From assembly GCF_900113305.1 (NCBI RefSeq), contig NZ_FOOW01000004.1, positions 124,001 through 188,000 of the forward strand: DNA of 64,000 bases, in the 5' to 3' direction. Shown here one piece after another: positions 16,054 through 24,912 of this stretch; the stretch's first letter is position 1, and each line of letters starts with the position of its first letter. A program made the translations under genes and the position numbers. This stretch comes from Prevotella sp. KH2C16. Lineage in GTDB: Bacteria; Bacteroidota; Bacteroidia; Bacteroidales; Bacteroidaceae. Under the pieces are notes generated by a model, which had not been told where the DNA came from, ran no database searches, and was given only the letters and a program-made list of their open reading frames with translations.

Positions 16054-16559
16054 TGAGCGGGATGGAGACGGAACGCAAGTTCCTTGTTAAGAAAGGCGAT
16101 GCCTTTAAGTGCTCCGCCTTTTCAAGCAGTCATATCCAGCAGGGGTATATCCCCGCCGACGGGGCTACGGTAAGGGTTCGCATCCGCGACGGCAAGGCCT
16201 ATCTCACCATCAAGGAACATGCCTGTGAGGGCGGTTTGAGCCGCTATGAGTTTGAGAAGGAAATATCTCTTGACGAGGCGGAGCATCTCATGAAGCTGTG
16301 TAAGGGTGGCAGGATAGACAAGCGTCGCTATCTCGTGAAGAGCGAAGACGGCATTCACACTTTTGAGGTAGATGAGTTCTATGGCGACAACGAGGGCCTT
16401 GTGATGGCCGAAGTGGAACTGGAAGACGCGGCGGAAGCGTTTAAAAAGCCCGATTTCATCGGTCCGGAGGTTACAGGCGATCGCCGGTTCTACAATTCCT
16501 CGCTGCTTCGTTATCCTTTCATCCTTTGGAAAAATACCTTGCCAGAAGAATACCGATAG
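16053..16559 (+). CDS. CYTH domain protein (inorganic triphosphatase type)
   Basis: A 168-residue CYTH/TTM family protein. The defining ExExK signature is visible as METERKFLV, followed by VRVRIRDGKAYLTIK, SRYEFEKEI, IDKRRYLVK, FEVDEFYGDNEGLVMAEVELE and a final RRFYNSSL, giving the charged tunnel of acidic and basic strands. Bacterial members mostly hydrolyse tripolyphosphate or other triphosphates. Its last 41 bp overlap the 3' end of the convergent VanZ-like gene. Start could also be the second Met (16062). Confidence 0.88.
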   Translation: MSGMETERKFLVKKGDAFKCSAFSSSHIQQGYIPADGATVRVRIRDGKAYLTIKEHACEGGLSRYEFEKEISLDEAEHLMKLCKGGRIDKRRYLVKSEDGIHTFEVDEFYGDNEGLVMAEVELEDAAEAFKKPDFIGPEVTGDRRFYNSSLLRYPFILWKNTLPEEYR

Positions 16560-16911
16560 CCTGTCCTATGGCTACCCCGATTACATCAGCCAGAAAATCG
16601 AGCCATTCACCGCTTCTGGTGCCGTTCGTGCAAGTGGCCTGAACGATTTCAATGAGGCCTCCCATGAGGACGGGCGCAAGCAAAGTGAGCGGCCATATCC
16701 TCTTTCGGTCGATATGATCGTGGGCTTTGAGATATTCTGCCCATATGACAACGCAGAGCAGGCAGTACATTGCGATATGTGTCCATTTGTCTATCAGGCT
16801 GATGCGGCTTAGCGGATTTTCAGGCACAGGGACAAGGCAAAGTATCCAGATGACCACGACAATCAGGCATGAAAGAGGATATTTGATAACTAAATGGTAT
16901 AGATGAGACAT
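16519..16911 (-). CDS. VanZ-like membrane protein
   Basis: A 130-residue protein with about four membrane helices and the VanZ-family pattern PLSRISLIDKWTHIAMYCLL followed by GGLIEIVQ and GEWLDFLADVIGVAIG, where conserved charged residues lie at helix ends. VanZ confers low-level teicoplanin resistance in enterococci, but most relatives have no known role. The gene runs convergent to, and overlaps, the CYTH gene. A -7 box TATCTTTG at 16939-16932 supports the ATG at 16911. Confidence 0.82.
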   Translation of the reverse strand: MSHLYHLVIKYPLSCLIVVVIWILCLVPVPENPLSRISLIDKWTHIAMYCLLCVVIWAEYLKAHDHIDRKRIWPLTLLAPVLMGGLIEIVQATCTNGTRSGEWLDFLADVIGVAIGQAIGILLARYFSKG

Positions 16912-16931
16912 TTTTACTTTCAGTTTTAATG

Positions 16932-16959
16932 CAAAGATAAATATTTTTTTATACTTTTG
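16932..16959. promoter_or_regulatory. Divergent promoters of VanZ-like and NSS transporter genes
   Basis: Two perfect -7 boxes back to back: TATCTTTG on the minus strand (16939-16932) for vanZ, and TACTTTTG on the plus strand (16952-16959) for the NSS gene. Their upstream elements must overlap, so the two genes may compete for polymerase. Confidence 0.6.
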
Positions 16960-16986
16960 CAACATACAAGATTGAATATTGTTAGT

Positions 16987-18345
16987 ATGTCAGAGAAACG
17001 AAGTACTTTTGGAAGTCAGATAGGGATGATACTTGCCACTGCCGGTGGTGCTGTCGGACTGGGAAATGTCTGGCGGTTTCCTTATTTGGCGGGGGAGAAT
17101 GGCGGCGCGGCTTTCATGGTGATCTATCTGGGCTGCGTGCTGCTGTTAGGCGTCCCGTGCATGCTGTCGGAGTTCATCATCGGGCGTCATGGGGCATCCA
17201 ATACATTCCGGGCTTATTCGGAGGTGGGCAACGGAAGCGCATGGAAATATGTCGGGTTTCTCGGTGTTCTCACGGGTTTTCTGATTACGGGATATTATGC
17301 CGTGGTATCAGGATGGTGCATTCAGTATGTCTATGCATCGCTTTTGGGCGAATTGCATGGCAATGCCACCTATGTAGCCGGTTATTTTCAGGAGTTCTCG
17401 CAGAATCCCATTCGTCCGGTATTCTGGACGGTTTTCATCCTGCTGACAGCTCATTTCATCATTGTTCACGGCGTCCGTAGGGGCATAGAACGCTTCTCCA
17501 AGGTTATGATGCCTACTTTGGCGGTCTTGCTGGTAATCATCGTGGTGGCGTCTTGCCTGCTTCCGGACGGCAGGAAGGGGGTGGAATTTCTTCTTTTGCC
17601 CGACTTCTCGAAAGTAGACGGCAGCGTCTTCCTCAGTGCTCTGGGACAGTCATTCTATTCCCTGAGCATTGCAATGGGGTGTATCTGCACCTATGCATCC
17701 TACTTCAGCCGGCAGACCAATCTGCTGAAGTCGGCCGTCCAAGTGTCGTTAATCGACACCTTGATTGCCATAATGGCAGGTTTGATTATCTTTCCGGCGG
17801 CCTTTTCCGTAGGTGTGAACCCCGACAGCGGCCCTTCTCTGGTGTTCATTACCCTGCCGAATGTGTTTAATCAGGCCTTTTCGGGCATACCTTTCGCAGG
17901 GTGGCTCGTGGCCCTGATGTTCTATGCGTTGCTTTCGCTGGCGGCCTTGACCTCACTAATGTCGCTCCACGAGGTGAGTACGGCATTCTTCTATGAGGAG
18001 TTGCATATATCCCGTGAGAAAGGAGCCGTTATCGTTACGACTGCCACCTGTATCATCGGCGCACTCTGTTCGTTGTCGCTTGGGGCGGTAAAGGGGCTGT
18101 CGGTAGCCGGACTTCCATTGTTCGATCTTTTCGATTTTGTAACCGGGCAGATATTCCTTCCATTGGGAGGGTTCCTCACCTGTATCTTCGTAGGCTGGTA
18201 TGTGCCGAAGAAATTGCTGCATGACGAGTTTACGAACTGGAACACCTTGTCGGGAAAGCTCTTTGGCGCGTATCTCTTTCTGGTACGCTATGTCTGCCCC
18301 TTGGCGATTCTGGCGATTTTCCTTCATCAGCTCGAGGTAATCTAA
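16987..18345 (+). CDS. Sodium-dependent transporter, NSS/SNF family
   Basis: A 452-residue LeuT-fold transporter, probably for amino acids, driven by Na+. The hallmark first helix reads GMILATAGGAVGLGNVWRFPYLAGENGGAAF (shown here in two parts: LATAGGAVGLGNVWRFPY, then AGENGGAAF), with the unwound GLGN that binds Na+ and substrate. About 11 helices follow, fewer than the 12 of eukaryotic members and common for bacterial ones (MhsT/TnaT-like). Start ATG at 16987 (MSEKRSTFG) rather than an upstream in-frame Met that lies inside the -7 region. A remnant of a second NSS gene follows directly. Confidence 0.92.
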   Translation: MSEKRSTFGSQIGMILATAGGAVGLGNVWRFPYLAGENGGAAFMVIYLGCVLLLGVPCMLSEFIIGRHGASNTFRAYSEVGNGSAWKYVGFLGVLTGFLITGYYAVVSGWCIQYVYASLLGELHGNATYVAGYFQEFSQNPIRPVFWTVFILLTAHFIIVHGVRRGIERFSKVMMPTLAVLLVIIVVASCLLPDGRKGVEFLLLPDFSKVDGSVFLSALGQSFYSLSIAMGCICTYASYFSRQTNLLKSAVQVSLIDTLIAIMAGLIIFPAAFSVGVNPDSGPSLVFITLPNVFNQAFSGIPFAGWLVALMFYALLSLAALTSLMSLHEVSTAFFYEELHISREKGAVIVTTATCIIGALCSLSLGAVKGLSVAGLPLFDLFDFVTGQIFLPLGGFLTCIFVGWYVPKKLLHDEFTNWNTLSGKLFGAYLFLVRYVCPLAILAIFLHQLEVI

Positions 18346-18356
18346 ATGTATGGGCG

Positions 18357-18485
18357 ATGGCAGGCACGCGAGGCAGTTTTCAGACCGAGATGGGCGTAAT
18401 CCTTGCCACGGCAGGTTCTGCCGTGAGGTATGGCAGCCCTATTTGCATTGGCGCGGTGTTCCTGCACCAGTTTGGGCTCATCTAA
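18357..18485 (+). pseudogene. Internally deleted relic of a second NSS transporter
   Basis: A 42-codon ORF made of two pieces of an NSS transporter joined in frame. Residues 1-23 (MAGTRGSFQTEMGVILATAG then SAV) match the first helix start of such transporters; residues 24-42 (RYGSPICIGAVFLHQFGLI) match the extreme C-terminus, compare RYVCPLAILAIFLHQLEVI in the intact gene upstream. About 410 codons in between are gone and the frame still ends at the native stop. Tandem NSS genes occur in Bacteroidales, so this is best read as a deleted second copy; it differs enough from its neighbour not to be a recent duplication. Confidence 0.82.
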
Positions 18486-18497
18486 GATAGTGTAGCC

Positions 18498-19409
18498 ATG
18501 AAGTTCAAGGAATTCTTCTATTTCTCAAAGTCAGACCGGGCGGCATTGCTTGTGTTGCTGGCCGTGGGCATTCTCGCCTTTCTTTTAATCTATGGCATCG
18601 GACGGCTGAACGACAAGACCGACCCGGTATCAACCGACAGCCAGAACCTTCGAAAAATGCCGGTTTCATCGAGAAAACCCACCCGAAGCCGGGAGGCGCA
18701 GTATTATTATGCCGCTCCGGAGCGGAAAGAGGAACGATTCTCCTTCGACCCGAACACCGCAGACAGCACCCAGCTTCTTCGCTTGGGGCTGCAGCCTTGG
18801 CAGGTGCGTGCCATTTACCATTATCGGGCTAAAGGCGGCATCTTCCGCAAGAAAACTGATTTCGCCCGTCTCTACGGGCTTACGGTGAAGCAATATCGGG
18901 AGTTGGAGCCTTACATCAAGATTTCTTCCGACTATCTTCCTGCGGCGGAAGTCTATGCGGAAAAGAACAAAAAAGTGCCATTTCATCGGGATTCTATCCG
19001 ATTTCACGAGAAGTTCGGTCCTACCGAGCGCATCCTCTTGAACCGGGCCGACACCTCGCAACTGAAGAAAGTGCCGGGCATCGGAAGCTATTTTGCCCGC
19101 CAGGTGGTGAACTACAGGAATCGTCTGGGCGGCTTCTACAGCCTTGACCAGCTTGCCGAAATCGACGATTTCCCGATGGAATCGGTAAAATATATGATCC
19201 TCGACGCCGAAAGCATAAGGAAGATAAACCTCAACAAGCTCACCCTGAACCAGCTGAAGCGACATCCTTACATTAATTTCTATCAGGCTCGGGAAATCTG
19301 CGACTACCGCCGGCTGAAAGGCCCTTTGCGTAGTCTGGACGACTTGCGGCTACTGAAAGACTTTCCGCGGGAGGCCATCGAGAGGCTTCGTCCCTATGCG
19401 GAGTTCTGA
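18498..19409 (+). CDS. Membrane-anchored helix-hairpin-helix protein (ComEA-like)
   Basis: A 303-residue protein with one N-terminal membrane helix (AALLVLLAVGILAFLLIYGIG) and several ComEA-type HhH units: FDPNTADSTQLLRLGLQPWQ, LLNRADTSQLKKVPGIGSYF and INLNKLTLNQLKRHPYINFY. Such proteins bind double-stranded DNA without sequence preference, on the outer face of the inner membrane in competence systems. No other competence genes are nearby, so a role in DNA uptake is a family-based inference. It starts 12 nt after the NSS relic, possibly reading on from the transporter promoter. Confidence 0.85.
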   Translation: MKFKEFFYFSKSDRAALLVLLAVGILAFLLIYGIGRLNDKTDPVSTDSQNLRKMPVSSRKPTRSREAQYYYAAPERKEERFSFDPNTADSTQLLRLGLQPWQVRAIYHYRAKGGIFRKKTDFARLYGLTVKQYRELEPYIKISSDYLPAAEVYAEKNKKVPFHRDSIRFHEKFGPTERILLNRADTSQLKKVPGIGSYFARQVVNYRNRLGGFYSLDQLAEIDDFPMESVKYMILDAESIRKINLNKLTLNQLKRHPYINFYQAREICDYRRLKGPLRSLDDLRLLKDFPREAIERLRPYAEF

Positions 19410-19463
19410 ATTCTGCCGGCTTCTTGCCGCCTGGACAGATGCTGTCAGCGGCTTCCTATGGAA

Positions 19464-19568
19464 TAAAACAGGCTGTTTTGCAGTATAAAATAACCCATTT
19501 TATATTATAAAATAACTTATTTTACAATATAAAATAACTTATTTTAGTGAGTGAAATAACTTATTTTA
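19464..19568. repeat. 22-bp-period palindrome array C (5 units)
   Basis: 17-nt units at 19464, 19486, 19508, 19530 and 19552, exactly 22 bp apart. Units 3 and 4 are the same perfect palindrome, TAAAATAACTTATTTTA; unit 5 differs by one base. Unit 1 reads TAAAACAGGCTGTTTTG: both arms changed (TAA to CAG, TTA to CTG), so the pairing is kept. The array lies in the 366-bp gap between the HhH gene and the sigma factor promoter; nothing else is seen in this gap except the promoter. Confidence 0.92.
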
Positions 19569-19689
19569 CTTTAGTGATGGCTGTAGGAAGTATCAGGATA
19601 GGCCGTGCGGAGCCTGGTGTGTGAGGGTCGCCAGATGCGGAATGTGCTGTGGCAGTTTTTGCAATCCTGTAAAAATTTGATGTCAAAAA

Positions 19690-19720
19690 TTTGGCGGAAT
19701 CAATAAAATTACTACTTTTG
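19690..19720 (+). promoter_or_regulatory. Promoter of the ECF sigma factor gene
   Basis: TTTG (19690-19693) and TACTTTTG (19713-19720) separated by 19 nt: a textbook housekeeping Bacteroidetes promoter, 55 nt before the ATG. Confidence 0.75.
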
Positions 19721-19775
19721 CATATGCTTGTAATGTAGAACTTAAGATAAAACCGGATATAGTACAAAATTCTTT

Positions 19776-20348
19776 ATGTCCATAGGTGTCTCCGATAAAA
19801 TCATTTTGTCGGCCTTAAGTCAGGGAAACGAGGAGGCCTTCGACATGATCTTCGAGCAGTTGTACCCGAAGATGAAGGACTTTGCGACCCGCCTTTGCGG
19901 CAATGAGTACGATGCGGAAAACATCGTGCAGGATATCTTCATGCAGCTCTGGATTTATCGCGAGGGTCTCAGGAATGTGGAGAATCTCGACGGCTATGTG
20001 TTCATGATGGTGCGAAATGCCGGCCTGAACTTTCTCCGGAAGTCGCTCCGGCGTGAGTCGGTGCGGTTAGACGGCACCTTGCAGATTGCCGAAGAAGAGT
20101 CTGCGGGCGACACCTTATACTATAAAGAACTGGAGGCCATCATCGAGCAGGAAATCGGCAAGATGCCGCCTCAACGGCGCATGGTTTTCTCCATGAGCCG
20201 TATCGAGGGACTCTCGAATGCCGAGATTGCCGAGAAACTCGGCATCAGCAAGCGCACGGTGGAATCGCATATTTCTCTTGCACTACGCGATCTCAGACAA
20301 GTAATGCCTCTTATGTCGCTGCTGGCATTACTTGCCATGGTGAAATGA
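19776..20348 (+). CDS. ECF-type RNA polymerase sigma factor
   Basis: A 190-residue sigma-70 family protein with region 2 (FDMIFEQLYPKMKDFATRLC, YDAENIVQDIFMQLW) and region 4 (PPQRRMVFSMSRIEGLSNAE, EIAEKLGISKRTVESHISLA). It belongs to the Bacteroides-type ECF group that partners with FecR-like anti-sigma factors and SusC receptors carrying an STN domain. Followed by just such a FecR gene and the susC gene, it should switch on the N-glycan locus when the receptor senses substrate. Confidence 0.95.
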   Translation: MSIGVSDKIILSALSQGNEEAFDMIFEQLYPKMKDFATRLCGNEYDAENIVQDIFMQLWIYREGLRNVENLDGYVFMMVRNAGLNFLRKSLRRESVRLDGTLQIAEEESAGDTLYYKELEAIIEQEIGKMPPQRRMVFSMSRIEGLSNAEIAEKLGISKRTVESHISLALRDLRQVMPLMSLLALLAMVK

Positions 20349-20464
20349 AATGCCCCGTGGGCTGTCGCCGAAACCAGGAAACTGTTTTTTAACTTATATT
20401 AACCCGACATGCTTGCGTGTGGTTGCCCGCAATCATGTCTTTATAGTGTATTCTTAAACAGTTT

Positions 20465-21469
20465 ATGAACCTAACGGACCTTAGCCATATTATCAGGGAT
20501 TACTTTGACGGAATAACGCCAAAGAGCTATTCCGAGCGCATCAAGCGCTGGCTTCTGAGCGAGTCGCAGGAGGATGAGAAAAACGCGGTAATGAAGCAAA
20601 TATGGGATGGCCTGGAGCCCGAAGAGGTTGATACGGCAGGAGCCTTGCGCACATTCCGCGAGAATCGTCATGAGTATGAATGGAACCTGCACCGCAGAAG
20701 CCGCCTTGCCAAGACCCTTCGCTGGGCTGCCGTGTTGGCGCTTCCGATAATAGGAGCCGCGGCGGCATGGGTGTATTCCGGGAAGTATTATGAGCGCAAG
20801 CAGCTGGTGGAATTCTATGTTCCGGAGGGAAAGGTGGACTCGCTGATGCTTTCCGACGGCACGAAGGTAATCGTGAACTCAAAAACTACGATCCTGTATC
20901 CTTCGGCATTCAATATCCACGGCGGTCAGCGTGATGTGTTCCTGCTGGGCGAGGCTCACTTCAAGGTAGCTAAAGACGCATCCCGTCCCTTTGTAGTGCA
21001 CTCGGGAAAGTTGAATATCCAGGTGCTCGGGACGCAGTTCAATGTCAAGGCTTATTCCGACGAAGACCTTATCACGACGACTCTTGAGGAGGGACGCGTG
21101 AAGTTGTATGACGACAACTACAGCGAGACGATGAAGCCTAATGAGCAGATAGTCTACAGCCGTAATGACGGCCGTATGGCAAAGCATGTCGTAAAGGTCA
21201 GGGATTTCAACTGCTGGATGCTCGGAACCATGGTATTCAGGGAGCAGACCTTAGGCAGTATACTCAACGAACTGGGTAGCCGCTATGAAGTGGACTTCGT
21301 GGTTGACTCCTCCATAGACCTTTCCCAGAAGTATACGATGAACTTTACCAATAAGGAAACGATCAACGATGTGCTTCGCGTGCTTAGTCAATTGGCAAAT
21401 AACTTACATTATTATAAACAAGGTCAAACAATAAAACTCTTCAAGAGTAGAAAGGAGGACTCCCTATAA
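20465..21469 (+). CDS. FecR-type anti-sigma factor
   Basis: A 334-residue inner-membrane regulator: cytoplasmic sigma-binding N-terminal part (about 1-80), one membrane helix (LRWAAVLALPIIGAAAAWVY), a FecR domain (VPEGKVDSLMLSDGTKVIVN, FLLGEAHFKVAKD, VLGTQFNVKAYSDE) and the C-terminal domain that contacts the STN domain of the receptor. It holds the sigma factor until the SusC-like protein signals. Spacing from the sigma gene is 116 nt with no clear second promoter. Confidence 0.94.
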   Translation: MNLTDLSHIIRDYFDGITPKSYSERIKRWLLSESQEDEKNAVMKQIWDGLEPEEVDTAGALRTFRENRHEYEWNLHRRSRLAKTLRWAAVLALPIIGAAAAWVYSGKYYERKQLVEFYVPEGKVDSLMLSDGTKVIVNSKTTILYPSAFNIHGGQRDVFLLGEAHFKVAKDASRPFVVHSGKLNIQVLGTQFNVKAYSDEDLITTTLEEGRVKLYDDNYSETMKPNEQIVYSRNDGRMAKHVVKVRDFNCWMLGTMVFREQTLGSILNELGSRYEVDFVVDSSIDLSQKYTMNFTNKETINDVLRVLSQLANNLHYYKQGQTIKLFKSRKEDSL

Positions 21470-21544
21470 AAACACTACTGGATTCTTAACTACCAAACCT
21501 GAACTATTAGTGAACTCAACTAACTTTATTCTCATACAATTGTT

Positions 21545-24500
21545 ATGAAAACAAACATTATTAATTACCTTAAAGCAATAAAAGTGAAAAGAATTACCCT
21601 TCTTTTAGTTTTATTTCTTTCGATGTCTGTCAGCATGATGGGACAGAACCAGGTGGTGAAACTGGATAAGACAACTACCACCGTGCGCCAGCTTATCAGC
21701 GCCATCGAGAAACAAACTAACATGTCCGTAGACTACGGGCAGAACACCCTGAACCTTGCGAAGCAGGTGAAGGTAAACTCAAAATCAGAGAGGCTCGGCA
21801 CGCTGCTCGGCATGATGCTGAATGGTACGGGCTTGGAGTATTCCATCTCCGGGCGTCATATCATTATTACCAAGGCTGAGTCTCAGCAGACCCGTAAGCC
21901 GGGGCAGAAACAGATGGTGAAAGGTCGTGTGCTCGACGCTAATGGCGACCCTTTGATCGGTGTAACCGTAAAGGTGAAAGGTACGAACAACGCAACGGTA
22001 ACCGACATTGATGGTAACTATAGCATTAATACAGAACGCGGAGATATACTTGAGTACTCCTATGTCGGGTTTACAACCAAGGAAGCTCGTGCGAATGGCA
22101 CGCAAATCGACCAGACTCTGCTGGAGGATTCCAAGGAATTGAATGAGGTGGTCGTTACCGCCCTGGGCATCAAGCGTGAGCAGAAAGCATTGTCTTACAA
22201 TGTACAGCAGGTTGCGGGTGATGATCTCTCAATAAACAAAGATGCCAACTTCATCAATTCTCTGAATGGTAAAGTGGCCGGTGTGAACATCAATGCTTCA
22301 TCCTCTGGTGCCGGCGGCGCCTCCAAGGTGGTGATGCGTGGAACCCGTTCCATCATGCAGTCAAGCAATGTATTGTATGTCATCGACGGTATTCCAATGT
22401 TGAATACAGGCGGCGAAGGTTCTACGGAGTTCGGATCTTCCGGCACATCAGAGGGTATTGCCGACCTTAATTCCGAGGACATTGAGTCGATGTCGGTCTT
22501 GACAGGTGCTGCCGCGGCCGCTCTCTATGGCGAGAAGGCATCTAATGGTGCCATTGTAATCACCACCAAGAAAGGTAGTGCAGGCCATACGCAGTTCACC
22601 GTGTCCCAGAATACGGAGTTCTCCACGGCTTTCCGCACGCCTAAGTTCCAGAATAAGTATGGCACGGGCTCAAGCCTTCGCGACAGCGGCACCGAGTCTT
22701 ACAGCTGGGGAAGGCTGCTCAACGAGAGCAACTATATGGGATATGACCCGACAGACGACTACTTTAAGACAGGCATCATGACGACGGAAGCGTTCACCAT
22801 GTCTACGGGTACGGAGAAAAACCAGACCTTTTTCTCGGCAAGTGCCTTGAATTCAACTGGAATTGTTCCCAACAACAAATATAACCGTTATAACTTCACG
22901 GTGCGTAACACCACAAGTCTGCTGAACGATCGCATGACCCTTGATGTCGGCGCAAGCTATATCATACAGAACGACCGCAATATGACTAACCAGGGTGTAT
23001 ACAACAATCCGTTGGTAACAGCCTATCTTTATCCTCGTGGCAATGACTATCAGGACATGGCTATGTTCGAGCACTACGACACCACACGCAAGATCTATAC
23101 CCAGAACTGGAACGGGCTGATTAGCGAGCTGGTAGGGCAGAACCCTTATTGGATTAACTATCGTACGCCTCGTACGAACAGGAAGTATCGCTATATGCTG
23201 AACGCGGGTCTGTCGTATAAGTTCACCGACTGGCTGAGCCTCTCTGCCCGCATCCGTATCGACAACTCCACCAACACCTATGAGGAGAAGTTCTATGCCA
23301 CCACCAATATGACTCTTACGGGCAGTAGCAATGGTATGTATAACATTCAGAAGTCTGACAACAAGCAGACCTATGGCGATGTGATGGCCAATATCAATAA
23401 GCGCTTCTTCGAGGACAAGCTTTCGCTGGTTGCCAATGTCGGTGTGTCTCTCTCTGATATGAAGCAGAATCTGCTGGGCAATAGAGGTCCGTTGGACGAA
23501 AACCTTATTCCGAATGTATTCACCGTGGCACAGATAAACCGTGCCCGCCTCACGCCGGAGCAGTCGGGATTCCACGATCAGACCAAGTCTCTCTTTGCCA
23601 GTGTCGAACTGGGTTGGGCAAGTCAGTTCTATCTCACATTGACGGGTCGCAACGACTGGCCTTCCATGTTGGCGGGTCCCCATTCCAACAAATCCTCGTT
23701 CTTCTACCCTTCTGTCGGTGGTTCCTGGATTATTTCCGAAACTTTTGCCCTTCCGAAGGAGATTAATTATCTGAAGGCTCGTGCTTCGTTTGCATCAGTA
23801 GGTCTCTCATTCCCCCGTTGGTATGCGAATCCAAAGTACACTTGGGATGAGAACAAGAAGCAGTGGAGCAGCCAGACGACTTATCCTATGTATAACCTCA
23901 AACCGGAGCGCACGGACTCTTGGGAGTTTGGACTTCAGGCTCGTTTGTTCAAGCACTTCAACATCGACTTCACCTATTACACTACCAAGACCTATAACCA
24001 GACCTTCGATCCGAAGATCTCGGCGTCTTCCGGCTATAGCAAGATGTATATCCAGACAGGTGATGTAAGTAACCGCGGTGTAGAACTGGCAGTAGGCTAC
24101 AGCAATACATGGGGCGACTTCTCATGGTCTACCAACTATACGCTCAGCATGAACCGCAACAAGATCAACGAACTTGTTACGGGCTATGTACATCCAGAGA
24201 CAGGTACTTTGATTACGGTGGACAAGCTCGATGAGGGTGGTCTGGGTTCAGCCCATTTCATCTTGAAGAAAGGCGGCACCCTGGGCGACCTCTATTCGCT
24301 GGCTGATATCCAGCGCGACAGCAACGGCAAGGTGTATGTAGATGCCGACGGCAAGGTCTACAAGAATTCTAATGTGGAAGATGTCAAGCTGGGTTCTATC
24401 TTCCCGAAGAGCAACATGGCATGGCGCAACGACTTCTCTTGGAAAGGATTGAATCTTGGCTTCATGATTTCTGCTCGTTTCGGCGGTATCGTCTATTCTG

Positions 24501-24901
24501 CTACCCAGGCCAATCTTGACTATTACGGCGTGTCGGAAGCTACGGCCGATGCCCGCGACAAGGGATGGGTTTCCGTGAACGGGGAGCGAAACTATGTGAA
24601 CCCGGAAACATGGTATACGACAATTGGCGGCAGCGACGGAATTCCTCAGTATTATACATATAGTGCTACCAATGTGCGTTTACAGGAAGCAAGCTTGGGC
24701 TACACCTTCAAGAAAAACACCTTCTTCGGACTTGGAGATCTCACGGTGTCTCTCGTTGGCCGTAACCTGCTGTTGTTCTACTGTAAGGCTCCTTTCGATC
24801 CAGAGTCCACAGCTACTACCGGTAACTACTATCAGGGCATAGACAAGTTCATGACGCCAAGCACCAGAAACCTTGGTTTCAATATCAAACTCAAATTCTA
24901 A
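21545..24901 (+). CDS. SusC/RagA-type TonB-dependent glycan transporter with STN domain
   Basis: An 1118-residue outer-membrane importer. Order of parts: signal peptide (about 1-33), STN signalling domain (about 38-110, VRQLISAIEKQTNMSVDYGQ), carboxypeptidase-regulatory-like domain (about 125-205, VKGRVLDANGDPLIGVTVKV), plug with the SusC signature VVVTALGIKREQKALSYNVQ, then the 22-strand barrel ending GFNIKLKF. The STN domain links it to the FecR/sigma pair upstream. With the SusD-like lipoprotein it forms the lid-and-barrel pair that imports oligosaccharides. Genes downstream point to high-mannose N-glycan pieces as cargo. Confidence 0.96.
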   Translation: MKTNIINYLKAIKVKRITLLLVLFLSMSVSMMGQNQVVKLDKTTTTVRQLISAIEKQTNMSVDYGQNTLNLAKQVKVNSKSERLGTLLGMMLNGTGLEYSISGRHIIITKAESQQTRKPGQKQMVKGRVLDANGDPLIGVTVKVKGTNNATVTDIDGNYSINTERGDILEYSYVGFTTKEARANGTQIDQTLLEDSKELNEVVVTALGIKREQKALSYNVQQVAGDDLSINKDANFINSLNGKVAGVNINASSSGAGGASKVVMRGTRSIMQSSNVLYVIDGIPMLNTGGEGSTEFGSSGTSEGIADLNSEDIESMSVLTGAAAAALYGEKASNGAIVITTKKGSAGHTQFTVSQNTEFSTAFRTPKFQNKYGTGSSLRDSGTESYSWGRLLNESNYMGYDPTDDYFKTGIMTTEAFTMSTGTEKNQTFFSASALNSTGIVPNNKYNRYNFTVRNTTSLLNDRMTLDVGASYIIQNDRNMTNQGVYNNPLVTAYLYPRGNDYQDMAMFEHYDTTRKIYTQNWNGLISELVGQNPYWINYRTPRTNRKYRYMLNAGLSYKFTDWLSLSARIRIDNSTNTYEEKFYATTNMTLTGSSNGMYNIQKSDNKQTYGDVMANINKRFFEDKLSLVANVGVSLSDMKQNLLGNRGPLDENLIPNVFTVAQINRARLTPEQSGFHDQTKSLFASVELGWASQFYLTLTGRNDWPSMLAGPHSNKSSFFYPSVGGSWIISETFALPKEINYLKARASFASVGLSFPRWYANPKYTWDENKKQWSSQTTYPMYNLKPERTDSWEFGLQARLFKHFNIDFTYYTTKTYNQTFDPKISASSGYSKMYIQTGDVSNRGVELAVGYSNTWGDFSWSTNYTLSMNRNKINELVTGYVHPETGTLITVDKLDEGGLGSAHFILKKGGTLGDLYSLADIQRDSNGKVYVDADGKVYKNSNVEDVKLGSIFPKSNMAWRNDFSWKGLNLGFMISARFGGIVYSATQANLDYYGVSEATADARDKGWVSVNGERNYVNPETWYTTIGGSDGIPQYYTYSATNVRLQEASLGYTFKKNTFFGLGDLTVSLVGRNLLLFYCKAPFDPESTATTGNYYQGIDKFMTPSTRNLGFNIKLKF

Positions 24902-24912
24902 TGTGTGAAGCA

